Origin: Hetaerina americana
Lineage: Eukaryota > Arthropoda > Insecta > Odonata > Calopterygidae
DNA: 64,000 nucleotides
Direction of reading: 5' to 3'
NCBI GenBank assembly: GCA_022747635.1
Contig: JAKTNV010000007.1
Span: 9,051,497-9,115,496 of the forward strand
In this document: piece after piece, positions 19,300 through 31,264 of the stretch
Layout: each line of letters begins with the position of its first letter
Numbering within the stretch: the first letter of the stretch is position 1
The notes under the pieces: model-generated
What the model was told of the DNA's origin: nothing
Seen by the model: only the letters and a program-made list of their open reading frames with translations
Database searches by the model: none
Position numbers and translations under genes: made by a program

Positions 19300-19690
19300 T
19301 TCGGTAAAATAGATTTATTTCGGATATTGCTGCAATCCCTCAAAAGTCTTCAAAGTACATTCCTTGAGCGTCGACACACTTTTGCCAGAGCGGCTTTTCC
19401 ACAACTCGAAGGCTCCCTGGTAGGCGGATTCCGGAAGGTCCTTGAAGGAATGCGTTGAAGCTTCTTTGACGGTACTTAGGATCCCATGTTGGTTGGTGTC
19501 CCTTGAGAGAGGGAGGACTTCACTTTCGGGACGAATTTAGCGCAGATCTTCCGTCAGGCCAAAGTTTCAGTGATAATGGTATGAACTGTCATCTTATCAA
19601 TTCCTTTACAATCTGTGATTATGTGCACGCTTAACCGACGACGGTCTTAATTCAGCACCTCACACACAATGTCAGTAAAAAATTGTTAAC
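19300..19690 (-). mobile_element. Mar-B1, internally deleted mariner
   Basis: It aligns with Mar-B2 (23210-23690) over the right portion: tagatttattt..atattgct, gcggcttttcc, ggtaggcggattccggaaggtcct, then a jump to acgaatttagcgcagatcttccgtc and cagtgataatg...ctgtcatcttatcaat. The stretch encoding the catalytic motifs is missing, and the remaining frame is full of stops. Confidence 0.75.
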
Positions 19691-20485
19691 GATAATTTTC
19701 ACACAAAACTCGTAAGCGTTTTCATTGGAGGAGCGTTGAAATGTTTCGTGGTCTGCTCTCTGCAAGATATTCGTACGCATTAGCGGTGATAAATTTGGAT
19801 TTTAAAGTTTTTTTTTACAACAAAAACGATCTTCATTGTAAAAATAACCTTTACAATTACGGTCAAAACCGATAGAAATGAAATAAATACCACGTCAATC
19901 AACATCATTAAGGAGGAGTGCGGCGCACCACCTACAGTAGAATTCCTCGTGGAACAAAACAATTGGCAAAGGGGGGGGGAGGGAGCGGAGTGGATGGATC
20001 CAACACGGGGGTGGTAGCGGATTGAGAGAAGGGGGGAGGGGGGTGGGATTGGTGGGGCTGGGATTATTTCTTGAGCAGGGGCGGCCACAAGTGGGGGGAG
20101 GGGTTTTCGATGGCGGGGGGAAGGGGGGCATGCCTTTTGTGCTCGCCTCCTCGGGAGAGAATGAATGGGGAGAGAAAGATGGGATCGCAACAAATAAAGA
20201 GCACGCGGCGGAGGGAGTTGGAGGAGGAGGAATAAGAATGTCGCCTCTTTGCCATTCTTCCCTCTCGCCCTCTTCTCGGAATGCTCCCTCTCTTTCCTTT
20301 GAGGAGCTAATCCCCTCCCCCCCCACCCGCCTCTTACAAGAGCGCCCCCTCCCTTCTCCGGCCTCCTTACATCCTCTTAATCGGGGGTTGGGAGTGGAGT
20401 GCTCGCGGGTGCTGTGCCTCCCTCTCCCACCGCCCCACCACGGGGGGCCTTGCCATCTACGTACTTTAAGCTATCATTCATTCAT
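19691..20485. other. Unassigned and GC-rich island
   Basis: 19970-20130 is G-rich on the upper strand, while 20240-20450 is C-rich on the same strand, with ctccctctc runs. Long frames on both strands are Gly/Glu or Pro/Ser-rich and shift with composition, so I do not call a gene. A promoter-type island is possible but unproven. Confidence 0.4.
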
Positions 20486-20489
20486 TCAT

Positions 20490-20770
20490 ACACGGTACAC
20501 CGCCAACCAATGCTAGGGTGTGTGGCCGGGGGTGATTACGCACACTAAACTGCTTTTGACATAAAATACCTCCCTCTCCCGCCATAGCGCGGTCGGACAA
20601 CGTTGTTCTTATCCCTTATCGTTCGTAGAAAAAATGTCATCTTAATCCTATCTCTTCTACACTTCATATTTCTAATTTTATTTACATAATCTCTTCTACC
20701 CTAGTAAGATGGAACCAATGATGCATTTTCAATAACATCACTAAAGAGACATCCTTCCAATTTATGTTCG
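20490..20770 (-). mobile_element. LINE-B 3' end
   Basis: The minus strand runs from the coding end (ggaaggatgtctctttagtgatg, gattccatcttactagggtag) through the 3' UTR (agataggattaagatgacatttt...aataaggga) to the caccccc..ccacacaccctagc hairpin region and an accgtgta tail. It aligns with 46280-46570 along its full length. The right hairpin arm is decayed. Confidence 0.75.
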
Positions 20771-21030
20771 TCCCCTAGTGATATATGTATTATCCGTGAG
20801 CCGTGCTTCAGTAGTGCTTAGTGAAGGGCGTACCTCGCAAGATTTATTCATCGAAAGACACTTCATTCGAGTTTTTAAATATTTTCTTTGAAAGATGAAC
20901 ACTTTTCCCTGCGTTCCGCATGGACGCCCCTCTTGGTATTGCAAATGTTTTTATTCAAATAGGACATTCGATGACTAATGAGTGTACTAACGGTTTAGGG
21001 TAATTTTTGATGCATTTTCTGCCTCTTATT
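20771..21030. other. Unassigned
   Basis: No feature recognised. Confidence 0.4.
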
Positions 21031-21034
21031 CAAT

Positions 21035-22045
21035 TAAGAAGGTTACCTGGATGTGCATTAACTACAACGACAGAAGAATAATCTACCACCTCTAGAAGAA
21101 TCAGGTAACAACCATACAAATGAAAAACGGAAGGAAAATAGAAGCCAAAATAAACAAAGGAGTAAGACAAGGATGCAACCTCTCTCCAGAAATATTCGAC
21201 GCATATCAAGAAGAGGCAATAAAGGAAGCATAAGGATTGAGAATCAAAGGAGTCAGGGTGATTGGCGAAGAAATGAACATGCTGTGGTTCACAGACGACA
21301 TCGCAGGAGCAGCAGAGACGCGAAAGGACCTGCAAGAAACTCAAAGTGCTATGGACCAAGTACTGGGGGAATATAATATGAACATCAACAAGAAGAAAAC
21401 TAAAATCCTCGTGCGTGAAAGAGAGAAGCTGAATGCCGATATCACAATTTCATAAGTGAAACTAGAGCAAGTGAAATCATTCATCTATTTTGGACAGTAG
21501 TATAACTTGGGATGGAAGAAGTTCGTCCGCCCTCAAGCGAAGAATAACCCAAGCAAAGAAGGCGTAAATTGAGAAGAGGCAACTGCTATGTTCAAAGAAC
21601 ATAAGATTGAAAACAAGGAAGCAGTTCGTCAAAACGTTCGTTCAGAGCATGGCACTCTACGGATCGGAGGCATGGAATATTGGAAAAGTGGACCAGCGAA
21701 GAATAGAAGCATTTGAAACATGGTGCTGGAGGAGAATGCTGAAGATTAAATGGACAAAGAAAGTGAGGAACGATTAAATATATAGACGAGCAGAAGAGGA
21801 AAGGACCATATGGAGGGCTGCACGGCAAATAAGAACTAAATGGATTGGACATACCTTGAGGCACAATGGATTAGTTAGAAATATCATAGAGAGAAAAATT
21901 GAAGGGTAGATCCCGCGAGGAAGGCCAAGAGACAAGTACATAAGGCAAACTAAGAAGGACGTAAAACAGGGAACCTATCAGAGGGTGAGGGTAACAATAA
22001 ATAGGGAAGAATGGAGGGCTGCAGTAAACCAATCTTAGGATTGAA
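21035..22045 (+). pseudogene. LINE-D, RT palm to C-terminus
   Basis: Plus-strand segments in shifting frames read DRRIIYHL, MKNGRKIEAKINKGVRQGCNLSPEIF (motif B), EEMNMLWFTDDIAGAAET (motif C, TDDI in place of ADDI), MNINKKKTKILV, KRRITQAKKA, then SMALYGSEAWNI, RIEAFETWCWRRMLKIKWTKK and GRPRDKYIRQ. It is an RTE-like LINE related to LINE-C but a distinct family. Stops occur after the ITIS segment and after QAKKA, among others. It is about 90 percent identical to the copy at 63466. Confidence 0.85.
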
Positions 22046-23190
22046 ATACCGATGATGAAGGTGAGATTTGCATCGGATGGCTTCGCGTCCTAATTCTCCC
22101 AAGAATAACGACTACTTCGGCTGAGGCGTTAACCGTCAACTTTTCGGCATAATTCCCGACTTCATGGCGGTGCTTGCAATGGACTTCAGGCCTTAAAGGG
22201 CGGGTTGGTGGGACCCAGGGGATGCATTGATATTCGTCTACGTATGAAGAGATCGAGTGTATACACGTAAATAAGCTTTTCAGAATGTTTAAAGGGTGTG
22301 GATGCTTGCCAAAGGAAAATTAAAAAATCAATCGTTCCTAAGGGAAGAACTCATTGGCCTGCATTGTAAAAGAACTAAGATCTGGATAAAAATGTTATTG
22401 ATTTGATAATTACGAGTATATAAATTTTTGCTCTGTGTCAATTAATTCCTGTCCTTACTTATTCGTTAAAATTTCTTGTTTTAAGAGAAAAATAACTCAA
22501 GTTAAAAATTAATTATTTGGTTGTTTTGATATTTGATTTACAAGTTAAAAGATAGAGTTAAGAGTAGTATTACGTATGTTATAGGGTTTTTTATGGATGA
22601 ATCCTCGGGCCATTGCTCTCAGGCTTCATCAGAAAGCAACATCTTTAATTTTATTTTTTATAGATATTGTTTCTAAATTCCATTCCTTGCAGTTCTCAGG
22701 AAAAAAAGCAGTGTTTTTGTTTAATATAGGGGTGTCAACAGATTAGAGTGCGCGGAAATTGGGCGCCATTCGAAAGTGGTGAGAGGAATAACATAATGTA
22801 AGTGTTGGCAAGTGTTTATTGTAAGTAGACCGAAGGGATAAGTTTTCTTATCCGAAATCTGTCTGTTGATATCCTGTTCGAAGAGTAGCGAATAGAGAAA
22901 CTAGATGGGCGGCGATGGTCGGGGGTCTGTCCGACGGCGTTTATCGTTACTCCCCGCGCTTTTTAACTAGAACGCCGAGGAATTGGCTATAGAGGCACGG
23001 CTTGAGCCACGATTAGGAACTGAAGCGCACTGGAATCTGATGTATCGTATTGCCAAGGATTGCGGTTGGTAAATCTTTTGTCAGCCAATCATCCAAGGGC
23101 GAGGATTTCAGTCATTTTTATGTGCATTGCATTAGCAAAGTGCCGCTTTTAGGCCCACCGGATGAGGATATATATGGTTTGTATAACGCT
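22046..23190. other. Unassigned
   Basis: More than 1 kb with no coding similarity or repeat I can place. 22460-22680 is AT-rich. 22900-23170 is of average composition. Confidence 0.4.
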
Positions 23191-23194
23191 TATT

Positions 23195-24105
23195 GAGAAA
23201 ACTTTCGGATAAATAGATTTATTTAAGATATTGCTTCAATACCTCAAAATTAATCAAAGTACATCCCTTTCGGATCCACACTTTGTTCAGCGGCTTTTCC
23301 GCGACTCGAATGCTTCCTGGTAGGCGGATTCCGGAAGGTCCTCAAGGGTACGCGTGCAAGCTTCTTTGTCGGCATTTAGGGTCTCATTGAGGTGTCCTTA
23401 GAGGGAGGATTTCGCTTTTGGGAATAGGAAATAGTTTTCTGGTATCAAGTCGGGACTGTAAGGGGGTTGGGGAATCGTCGCGATGCCGCCGTTGCAGAAG
23501 GTATTCGCAAGCAGACACTAGACTTTGCTCTCGGTCGTCCGTCAAGATCTTCGGGACGAGTTTAGCACAGATCTTTCGTATCGCCAACTTTTCAGTGATA
23601 ATAGTGTGCACTGTCATCTTATCAATGGCAATACGATCCGCAATCACGCGCACACTTAACCGACGGTCTGAATTCAGCACTTCACACACACATCGCACGT
23701 TGTCGTAGTTTCTTGACGTCGATGGCCGTCCAGCGCGGGGCTCCTCCTCCACACTCTCTCGGCCATCTTCTAAGAACTCGTTCCAATTAAAAACTGTATT
23801 AAGTGACATCATTTCATCCTAGAACACTTGGCAAATCATGCTCAACGCCTACATACCTGATTTCCTCAGCCCAACACAAAATTACTTGGCGTACCTTTGT
23901 TCAACCGTTCGCTGCATTTTGGGCTTGCGCCGAGTCACGCGAAAGGAATCAACTAAAGCACGATCTAGCCTGAATGAACGCTCGCAGGCGATTGGTACTT
24001 GGCACCTCTTGAAGGTCAGACCCCACACTACTGAGCTTGCGCCTTGCGAGCCAACTGCGACGTACAGTGAGGTCAGGAAAAAAGTTCCTATACTTTACTC
24101 TATGA
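23195..24105 (-). mobile_element. Mar-B2, internally deleted mariner
   Basis: The element extends from about gaaaactttcggataaatag on one side to gaggtcaggaaaaaagttcct on the other. The terminal repeats are too decayed to place exactly. The 23384-23812 frame encodes GRESVEEEPRAGRPSTS, VLNSDRRLSVRVIADRIAIDKMTVHTI and LVPKILTDDREQ. A frame-shifted SPDLIPENYFLFPK follows, in which the third catalytic position reads Asn. The stretch with the first and second Asp is deleted. Mar-B1 is a second, shorter copy. Confidence 0.8.
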
Positions 24106-24114
24106 AATACTTTT

Positions 24115-24320
24115 GATAGAAACCTTGTATTATGAGAAAACGAAAGTCATGGAACTCTCAAGAAATGAAATGGTAACGAGACAGTTGAAAGTAGGAAGGT
24201 GGGAATCAGGCGATGTACCCACGTTTTCGTAAGGTAGTATACTGGATGATTAATGAACAAAATATTCAGAGGCATCATTAATAGAATAATTCCATCGGTG
24301 AGGGAAGCATTTGATCTTTG
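24115..24320 (+). pseudogene. RTE-like LINE fragment next to Mar-B2
   Basis: The plus frame YEKTKVMELSRNEMVTRQLKVGRWE...VPTF, then GSILDD, matches the region after the RT palm (nkTKvm.vsr......l.vg...ve.FkYLGS). It is short, with stops. Confidence 0.5.
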
Positions 24321-25790
24321 AGAGACGGCACGAGTGTTTAGTATATGGGAGACATTTCAAGTGTGAATTCAGAGTGGAATGAGCAGGGTGAATATTGGGG
24401 AAGGCAATTGAGGAAGTGTTGGTTGGGGCGAAAGAAGGGTACGGGACTGGGAAGGGATAGCATCAGTGGCATAGGGTGGATGAATGTAGGGGAAGTTGGA
24501 AGTTGGAGTCTGTGAGAGAGAAGAATGTGCGGCCATGGGGTGGGAGAGGAGGCATTTTCGAACCTTACAAGGGGTTGAGCACATCTACGCCGGCGCGATC
24601 CCCCGCAAACCGTCGCAAGGGCCCGTGTGATGGTGGGGGGGGGGCAGCATGAATTTTTGGGTGTGTATAAACATATGTGCATGTGTACATAACCACGGGC
24701 GCACTCAGAAGCGTGCATGTCCGTCTGCATCTAGCAATAATAGGCGTGTTCGAGTGAATTTAAAAATTTCCCATTTTGGATTAAAAATGGTATCGGTGCT
24801 GAGTTTGATTTTGTTGCGAACGTATGTATCGCGTGAGGGAAGAAAGTGCACCAGGTGCACGGAGACCTTAAAGGCGGAGGCTACTTGACGCGAAAGGTGC
24901 CCAGTTTGTTTATATGTACGTAGTATGTGTTTCGGAAGTCCACCTGGTTGTAATACACTGGTACTTGAGCAGTCTTCCAGAAGCAATTTCAACCTGGTTG
25001 AATTCGAGTTGTATCGAGACGTTTTTAAATGCAATTCTTCCCTTAATTCCATACCTTCCTCGGCTCCCGGTCTGACTGCCTGCCGTTGGAGAGTGGTGTA
25101 TTGGTTGCTACGTGACCCGTCTCGTTCTCTGCCCTTCTCCCCCCCCCCCCACACACACACCCCTTTCCCTACCGCGGCTCCTCCACATCTGCTCACCGCC
25201 GATGCATTATTGTCGACTTGTTTTGTGTTGTCTGAGAGCGTGCGGGGATTGGCTCTCCCCATCCCCCCCCCGGAACCCCACCTTTCAGATCTCTTGGTTC
25301 TCGGCGGGCGGTGGTCCTCTTTTGTTTCTGCGGCCAGCGCCACCGCAGTGTTGCACCGGGGGAGCAGCAGCTTGCTTCGGCCAACCGTCGTCCGCTCGCC
25401 CCCCTCCCCCCGCCCCGGGGGCATTAGCACGCCCTCCTCGATTATATTGTAATAATCACCCCGCGGGGCGACGATCCCCCTATTAGTTTTGCCCCGCGCG
25501 CCTCACCTCATCGTGGCACGTGGGGCCACGGAGTTTGCGCCAAACTACGACCGATGCTCGAATTACGTGCGCGCAAAACGCCACGCCGTCAGATTGACTT
25601 TTGGCATTATATTTTGGGGGTGTTCAAGTTTTGTTTATAGCGAATTAAACGAGAGGACGGCGTAAGAAATAAAGAATTTGACGCCGGGAAGTATTATATT
25701 TTTCAAAGAAATATTTGCATACATCTTAGCAGACTTAAATTTTGGCTTAGGAATCTTTACAGCTCTCAAAAGATGATTTCGACGTTAAAG
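24321..25790. other. Unassigned, with GC-rich island
   Basis: 24360-24640 is G-rich on the upper strand and ends in a 9-G run. 25060-25540 is C-rich with many CpGs, a C10 run and a CAC repeat. Overlapping frames of up to 241 residues (24705-25430 minus, 24925-25452 plus) arise because the composition suppresses stops on both strands, and none shows a domain. I see no splice-flanked exon. Confidence 0.4.
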
Positions 25791-25794
25791 TTTA

Positions 25795-26166
25795 CAGGGT
25801 GCAGCGCTTAAATCCGGACTAATTTCAATTTGAATTTCCCGTCATATCGTAGTTCCACTGGAGGTCGCGATTGGCTTTCTTGAAATCTATAGGCATCTAG
25901 TAAACAGCCCTTACCTCAAACAAGGCAGATATGTTACGTACAATTGCGGAGTAAAATAGAAGAGCTATTATCGAAAGTGTTCGCGCTTAGCGTTCGCCCA
26001 ATGAAAGAGTTCGATTCTTCTTGTGGTACCCCACAGATCAACTATTTACGATGTTGCGGCTAAGTGTAATGCTTCGGAGAAGTCTGCGGAAGGTTTCGCT
26101 AACCCGGCGGTGAAACCTCATTCGAGGAAACGCTCATTTGTCCGGATTTAAGCGCCGCAGCCATGT
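25795..26166 (+). mobile_element. Mar-G, helix-turn-helix MITE of the Tc1/mariner group
   Basis: The left terminal repeat cagggtgcagcgcttaaatccggac follows a TA. The right end reads, in complement, gctgcggcgcttaaatccggac. Between them the plus strand encodes the transposase DNA-binding domain only: RAIIESVRA, RSPNE.VRFF, then in a shifted frame STIYDVAAKCNASEKSAEG and NPAVKPHSRKRS. The catalytic domain is gone, so the 372-bp element is an internally deleted derivative. Confidence 0.8.
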
Positions 26167-26945
26167 GGTTCAGGAGACATAAAATATTTTAGGTTGTAAA
26201 AAAATGAAAATTGCAGTTAATTTCGACATGATATCCGTTTTGGCAGTTTGCAAGATGTTTTGCACGCCCGACATTCAGCTTTCAAATAATCCATGGACCA
26301 TAGCTCTAGTGCAAATCGGCGCAGATCCCTGTGAACACAAGTAAAAGACGTGAGTTGGACATCGCTTGCACTGAGATGACCATTCATATTATTGTTAATG
26401 GCTGTTTTAGTGCATCGGATAAGGGCAGGTTTTTTTTATGATCCTTGGCACCACATACCATTACCTTTCTAAATCCTAACTGGCATGACTTCCATGAGCA
26501 AAGTGAACTGTAGGACGTTTTTCGTCGAAAAAAAGACACATTAGGTTCAAACGTATGTAAAGTAAGGTTGAAGTGTTAATGCACAAAGCACAAAATTAAA
26601 AAAAAAAGCCCTTTCATTTCAAGTATAGCAATAGGAGGGAGTTCTCACACCAGCGCGTGTTTTTGTGAGCTCGACACATAATGTGCTTTCCGCTTCCAAT
26701 TGGGGTGTGGATGGATGGTGGCGTCATCTTGTAAGAATTTCCTCGAGTGGCTCGAGTTTTTAATTCGTGTAAAGAGGAAAGAGCTCTCCTGATTGGCCTT
26801 TCTACCCACGCAAAAAAAACTCTCGGGGCATCTGAGCCCACACGAGATAATAGAGTTACATTCCCACGCCTCCTCTCCATAAAACTCGTAGTCTGTCTGT
26901 CAGCATCGTCCTTCAGAAGTGGGTTTCATTAAGCCACCATTCGTC
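26167..26945. other. Unassigned
   Basis: No feature recognised. Frames around 26614-26932 overlap on both strands without similarity. Confidence 0.4.
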
Positions 26946-26948
26946 TAC

Positions 26949-27110
26949 TTAAGGGTAGCGGTGGTCAAGTGGATTGGACGCTAGACTGCTGCTCGAGCAA
27001 TTCCTGGGGTCAAATCCCGACTGATATCTCGGGAAAGAAATTCACTGAAATTCAGACGTTAAGATTATATGGTTAACAGATCATTCTAGGAGGCGCTTCA
27101 AGGATAGCCG
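26949..27110 (+). mobile_element. tRNA-derived SINE, family S5
   Basis: agcggtggtcaagtggattgg provides an A box and ggggtcaaatcccg a B box, spaced as in a tRNA. The sequence continues with a non-tRNA body (ctcgggaaagaaattcact). The 3' end is not defined, and no second copy in the window confirms the length. Confidence 0.55.
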
Positions 27111-27560
27111 CTGGTTCCCTTCATTACTCAGTAAAGGCGTGGATTTCGCATTGCATTGGGGTTAGCAAGGAGGTGAGGTATATCTTGTTCAACTATTAAA
27201 CCTATCTACAGGTCGTTAAGTATGATGTAGCTATTAGTGTAATGGAATTAGGTGTGGGGGAGAAAGACTACGAGCAGATATTAGCAGAGACAATTGATCG
27301 AGTTGACTAGCATCTCTCAGTGTGTCCTACGTCCACCTGTCCTAACTTCCTTGAATTTTTTTCCAAAAAAAGTCTCCCCTCCCCCACCACACCTTACTTA
27401 AACTCACAACTCAGTTGATCTCTTTATAAATGCGACGACAAAGGCTAAGGCAGTGTTTGGTGTCATGTCAAAGAATATAATCATGGGGGATTATTACTGT
27501 GTTCAATCTAAAGACCGATGGACTCCAACATAAATTTTATTTCGAAACTACATATGTTAT
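27111..27560. other. Unassigned
   Basis: Nothing recognised, possibly including the rest of the S5 body up to about 27200. Confidence 0.35.
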
Positions 27561-27561
27561 T

Positions 27562-27612
27562 TCCTGCAAGCCACCGCTAGGGTGTCTGGCAGGGGGTGAT
27601 ACCACACCAGGC
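27562..27612 (-). mobile_element. LINE-B 3' terminal hairpin only
   Basis: On the minus strand it reads caccccctgccagacaccctagcggtggcttgcagg, the T-A version of the family hairpin (ccctgc pairing with gcagg). Only the extreme 3' end was inserted or survived. Confidence 0.75.
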
Positions 27613-27666
27613 ATGCAACATCAAAAATGAAATCTCGTTTAATTTTTAGTTTGCCAGTAAATATAT

Positions 27667-28035
27667 GTGTGGGAACTACGGTATCTAAGTGTGAAATACT
27701 TCCCTGCGCATACGGAACAAGCTGCTAGTAACATGCTCGTGGACATTTCCAAACTCTTCACCAAACGTAGCAACAGCATATGTTCAATCGCCAGCGAATG
27801 CAATCTACGGACAACCTTATTTCGTAGGACAATCGGCGAAAATTGCGATTCATGTGAAAACCTTGTGAATCCAGTTGCCGAATTCTCATTAGAACAGAAA
27901 TTTAAATTTCTCACGCAAAATTTTGGCGTATTCGACATATTTCCGATTAATACATCAGTGATTACTGCAAGCGAGGATATTATTGAGGGAATAATCGATC
28001 ACAAAGTTATGGAAGTGGAAATGAAAAATGGGTAA
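27667..28035 (+). CDS. Unrecognised 122-residue open frame
   Basis: An ATG-started frame of 122 residues with ordinary amino-acid composition and no low-complexity bias. It contains CSIASECN and CDSCEN cysteine pairs and a mixed hydrophobic C-terminal half ending EVEMKNG. I recognise no domain. It sits 55 bp beyond a LINE-B 3' end. It could be a piece of an unidentified transposon, an exon, or chance, since the frame length is within what chance allows in 64 kb. Confidence 0.25.
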   Translation: MWELRYLSVKYFPAHTEQAASNMLVDISKLFTKRSNSICSIASECNLRTTLFRRTIGENCDSCENLVNPVAEFSLEQKFKFLTQNFGVFDIFPINTSVITASEDIIEGIIDHKVMEVEMKNG

Positions 28036-29935
28036 TTTGAAATGATTAAGTAAAAGCTTCAAGTATATCGAGTACAGCTTTGGGTTAAGGTAAAACTCAA
28101 ACTGCGAAAATCCGGATCTTGAACTCACGGAGCTGACACAGAACTCACATGAAAAAAGTTTGTAAATATTTTGCGTAATTAGATTATGTGTCTAAATATT
28201 ATACTTTACATAAATATTTTACGGGATACAGAAGTTTATTTCAAACACATTATTACACGATAACAACGAACCACAATGGTACAAAAGAGAGATCATAGCG
28301 TAAATTTTCAAAAACTGTTGAAAAATAAATGAGGAAAATCTAATTAAGACCCAAGAAGGTAATCTCGTATAAAATCGAGATCAAACGAAAACTATTATGC
28401 TTAAAACTCTTGAGTACCATTAAAACTAACGTGTTATGCGAAATTTATATGAAAATCCGCAATAATTTTGGTTATAAGTCAGGGGCATACAAGGGAAACG
28501 TCCGACTAAACAATATTCAAAAGCAGAAATTGACCAAATTGTTACAAACAGCGTAAATAAGGTAAATACCCTAAATGATTTCTTGCATAACGTCTACCTC
28601 AGAAATAGTGGTGCCTACATCATAATCGTCACGTACCTGAATAGCTAATAGGTGACACATCATTTCCCAGGAAGGAATAGAAAGCAACTTCGAAATACAA
28701 AATCAAAAGAAGCCCCAGATCCCTGGAGAAAATTCTCACGAAAATATAGAAGGAACTTTTGGAAGACATTGGCACTAATTGTAATAGTCTCTTACGTACT
28801 TCTCTCTTGTGAGGCAAAAGTCGACAGAAGAAAAACAAGTACCTCGTGAATCGATGTTAGCACAGGCAAACTTCCTCTGCAAAGACAGTGATAGGGAATG
28901 CCCTGGTATTTACTGGGCCGATTTCTTTGAATTTAATATCCAGCAAAATCATGGAATAAATCATTGTCAGCAATATAATGACTTTTCTCGACAACAGAAA
29001 CATAGTCTGCTGTAACCACCAAGGGATTAGGAAAAGTAGATCATGGGAAACAACTATCCTAGTTATTTGTCTGTCAAAGTTACTTTTTCTATATGGATCA
29101 ACAATTTTACTTTTTTCCAGTGTGTATGAAGCTAGAGCATCGTGCAAGAAATAAAGCCTTCACATTAATTGAAGAATGTTTATTCGTTCTGCCAAATTTA
29201 GAAATTTTATTATTCGTAATTTATACCGAGATTTATTAATTTTTTTACATCATGCATATATTTTATCGGTTTTTTCATCCAGCGGTCTGCTATGTTTCAT
29301 CACGGATGTTTCGCAGTAAGTTTTTTTCTTCAAGGTCACGTTAATCTTCTTTCTTGTTCGTATTATAATTATTAATGAACGATAAAATTATTCTGGAAAT
29401 AATGAGCTTTCTTATTGTAGCATTATTATTATTGTCTGTACTACCCGGAATTCCGGAGCCGGGATACATAAGGGAAAGCCACCCCTCCGTGAAAAAATTA
29501 GCCATGACTGCGTTGCGAATGATTCTCCCGCGTTCGGAAGGAGCGCTTTGCATTGGCAACGCCTCTCTTCGACGTGGCCACGGGTGTCTCAGGGGGCACC
29601 CTTTATCCTGCACGAGCCTTCGGGGGACGCCGATCAGCCCCCACCAACAGTCCGGGCGGATGGATTATTGAGGCCCCTGGCCCAGGGTACAATGGCTTCC
29701 CTCCCTGGTGAACCCCTTTTCCACGTGTTGACTGAACGGAGGAATTCCTAGGGTATGTGATGACAAGGATTCTCTCGTTGTTGTTCAGCCAGGCGTATTT
29801 CCCTTCCGCCACCGGCCGCATTGATTTGGCCATAGCTACGACCTTGCTATGTCCCTCATTAAGGATTCTTCGAGAAACAGACAGCTATTTCAATACCCCG
29901 TTGTATTCTGAGGTAGGTCCTTCTGCCAAGGGTCA
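28036..29935. other. Unassigned, with a GC-rich block
   Basis: 28036-29380 is AT-rich with no recognisable element. 29440-29740 is GC-richer with several overlapping short frames on both strands that I do not trust. Confidence 0.4.
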
Positions 29936-29937
29936 TT

Positions 29938-30495
29938 GCATATATGACCAACTGAGTAGCGTATCCAGAATATTATAGGAGCTAGGCTGGGAATCACTCA
30001 CGGAGCGAAGGTTGAATTAAGGTTTAAATCTCTTGCATTAATTGTAAGGGTGTCTCTTTAGCAATGATCTTTAAAAAAGTATTATTAGCCCCATCTCACT
30101 ATGGCAGGAGAGACTATGTAAAAAATATTAGAGAGATGAAGTGTAGAGCAGATAAATTTGAGATGTCAGTTTTCCTGCGAACGATTAAGGATCAGAATAA
30201 CGGGGTCCGATCGCGCTAGATGGGGTAAATATTTTTCTTTTTTCATTTTGAGTGACCTTTTACGTTGTCTTCATCTCATCTAGTTTTAGTAATTGTCCTT
30301 TTTGTTGCCTGTAGCCCTTCTCATTTTCATCAAAATGTCATTTTTTCCACGGACAGCAATGGATCAGAATAACATTGTCCGGCCTCGCTAGGGGGAGGGG
30401 GAAGTATTTTGGGGAAATAGCAGTCTGGTGTGTAATCACTCCCTGCCACACACCCTAGCGGTGGCTGGCAGGGTACTATGTGATCAAATGTAACA
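29938..30495 (+). pseudogene. LINE-B C-terminal end and 3' UTR with intact hairpin
   Basis: The plus frame reads CIYDQLSSVSRIL, stop, ELGWESLTERRLN and LNLLH, then decays. The 3' UTR carries two partially repeated segments (ggatcagaataac at 30190 and 30361) separated by about 110 bp of other sequence. The terminal hairpin pairs ccctgc (30438) with gcaggg, followed by tactatgtgatcaaatgtaa. Confidence 0.75.
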
Positions 30496-31260
30496 AACAC
30501 TCGACGGTTGTTTTAAAGCGAGGACTCAGCAACGCGAAATGACACCTTCCCTTAGCGTTTTCATTCCCCACGGTTCGTTTGATGAACGTTAGTTTCTTTA
30601 ATGAAGCTCCAGTGATGTTACTGAAGTCCTATCCGCATGTTAGGTGCGATGATGGCGTGTCTCCCAGGGGTTTTCCTCTGCCCGCGAATCCAGTTGGGAT
30701 CCCTCCGAATGTGTGTGTGTGTGTGTGAAGGGGTGTAATTATTTCATCTTCCAGAAACTCACTGCTACACATTTTTTTCGGATTTAATCCAATCCAGACA
30801 CTAAACCCTAATACTATATAGATTCCTGGAAATATTCTCTTAGGTCGATTTCTTAGCATATCGTTGTAGATGACCTTGCCGTCGGCGAATGATGTGACTT
30901 TGCAGTTCCTTTTGCAGTGACTCTCATTCATGTAAATGGGAAGGACTCATCCCGATAGTCTGTGACACGCCGGAGGCGACAGTCACAACATAAAGACTAA
31001 TTCCGTCAACAATTACTTTTTGTTTTTGCTCGAAAAGAAAATCGTGATCTCAATTCACAACTTAGTCTTTGATTCCGCATGATCTTAGTTTGTGCGAATC
31101 AATCCTGTTAATCAATTTATTCCGTGATATTCGTATAACCGAAATCTTTTTTTTTAAGTCCTACGTAAAATATCGGTTTATAATAATCCCTCGAATTAAG
31201 AATGCCGTGGATAAATGACTTCCAAAGATCGACTCTTTCCAAACTCATATTGTCTTAGAA
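30496..31260. other. Unassigned
   Basis: A short (GT)n run lies at 30711-30727. The minus frame 30629-30931 is not recognisable. Otherwise nothing seen. Confidence 0.4.
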
Positions 31261-31264
31261 AGGA

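Noticed and set aside
24705..25452. 241- and 175-residue frames on opposite strands
   Set aside because: They overlap one another on opposite strands across a CpG-rich block, lack any domain, and have no splice or start context.
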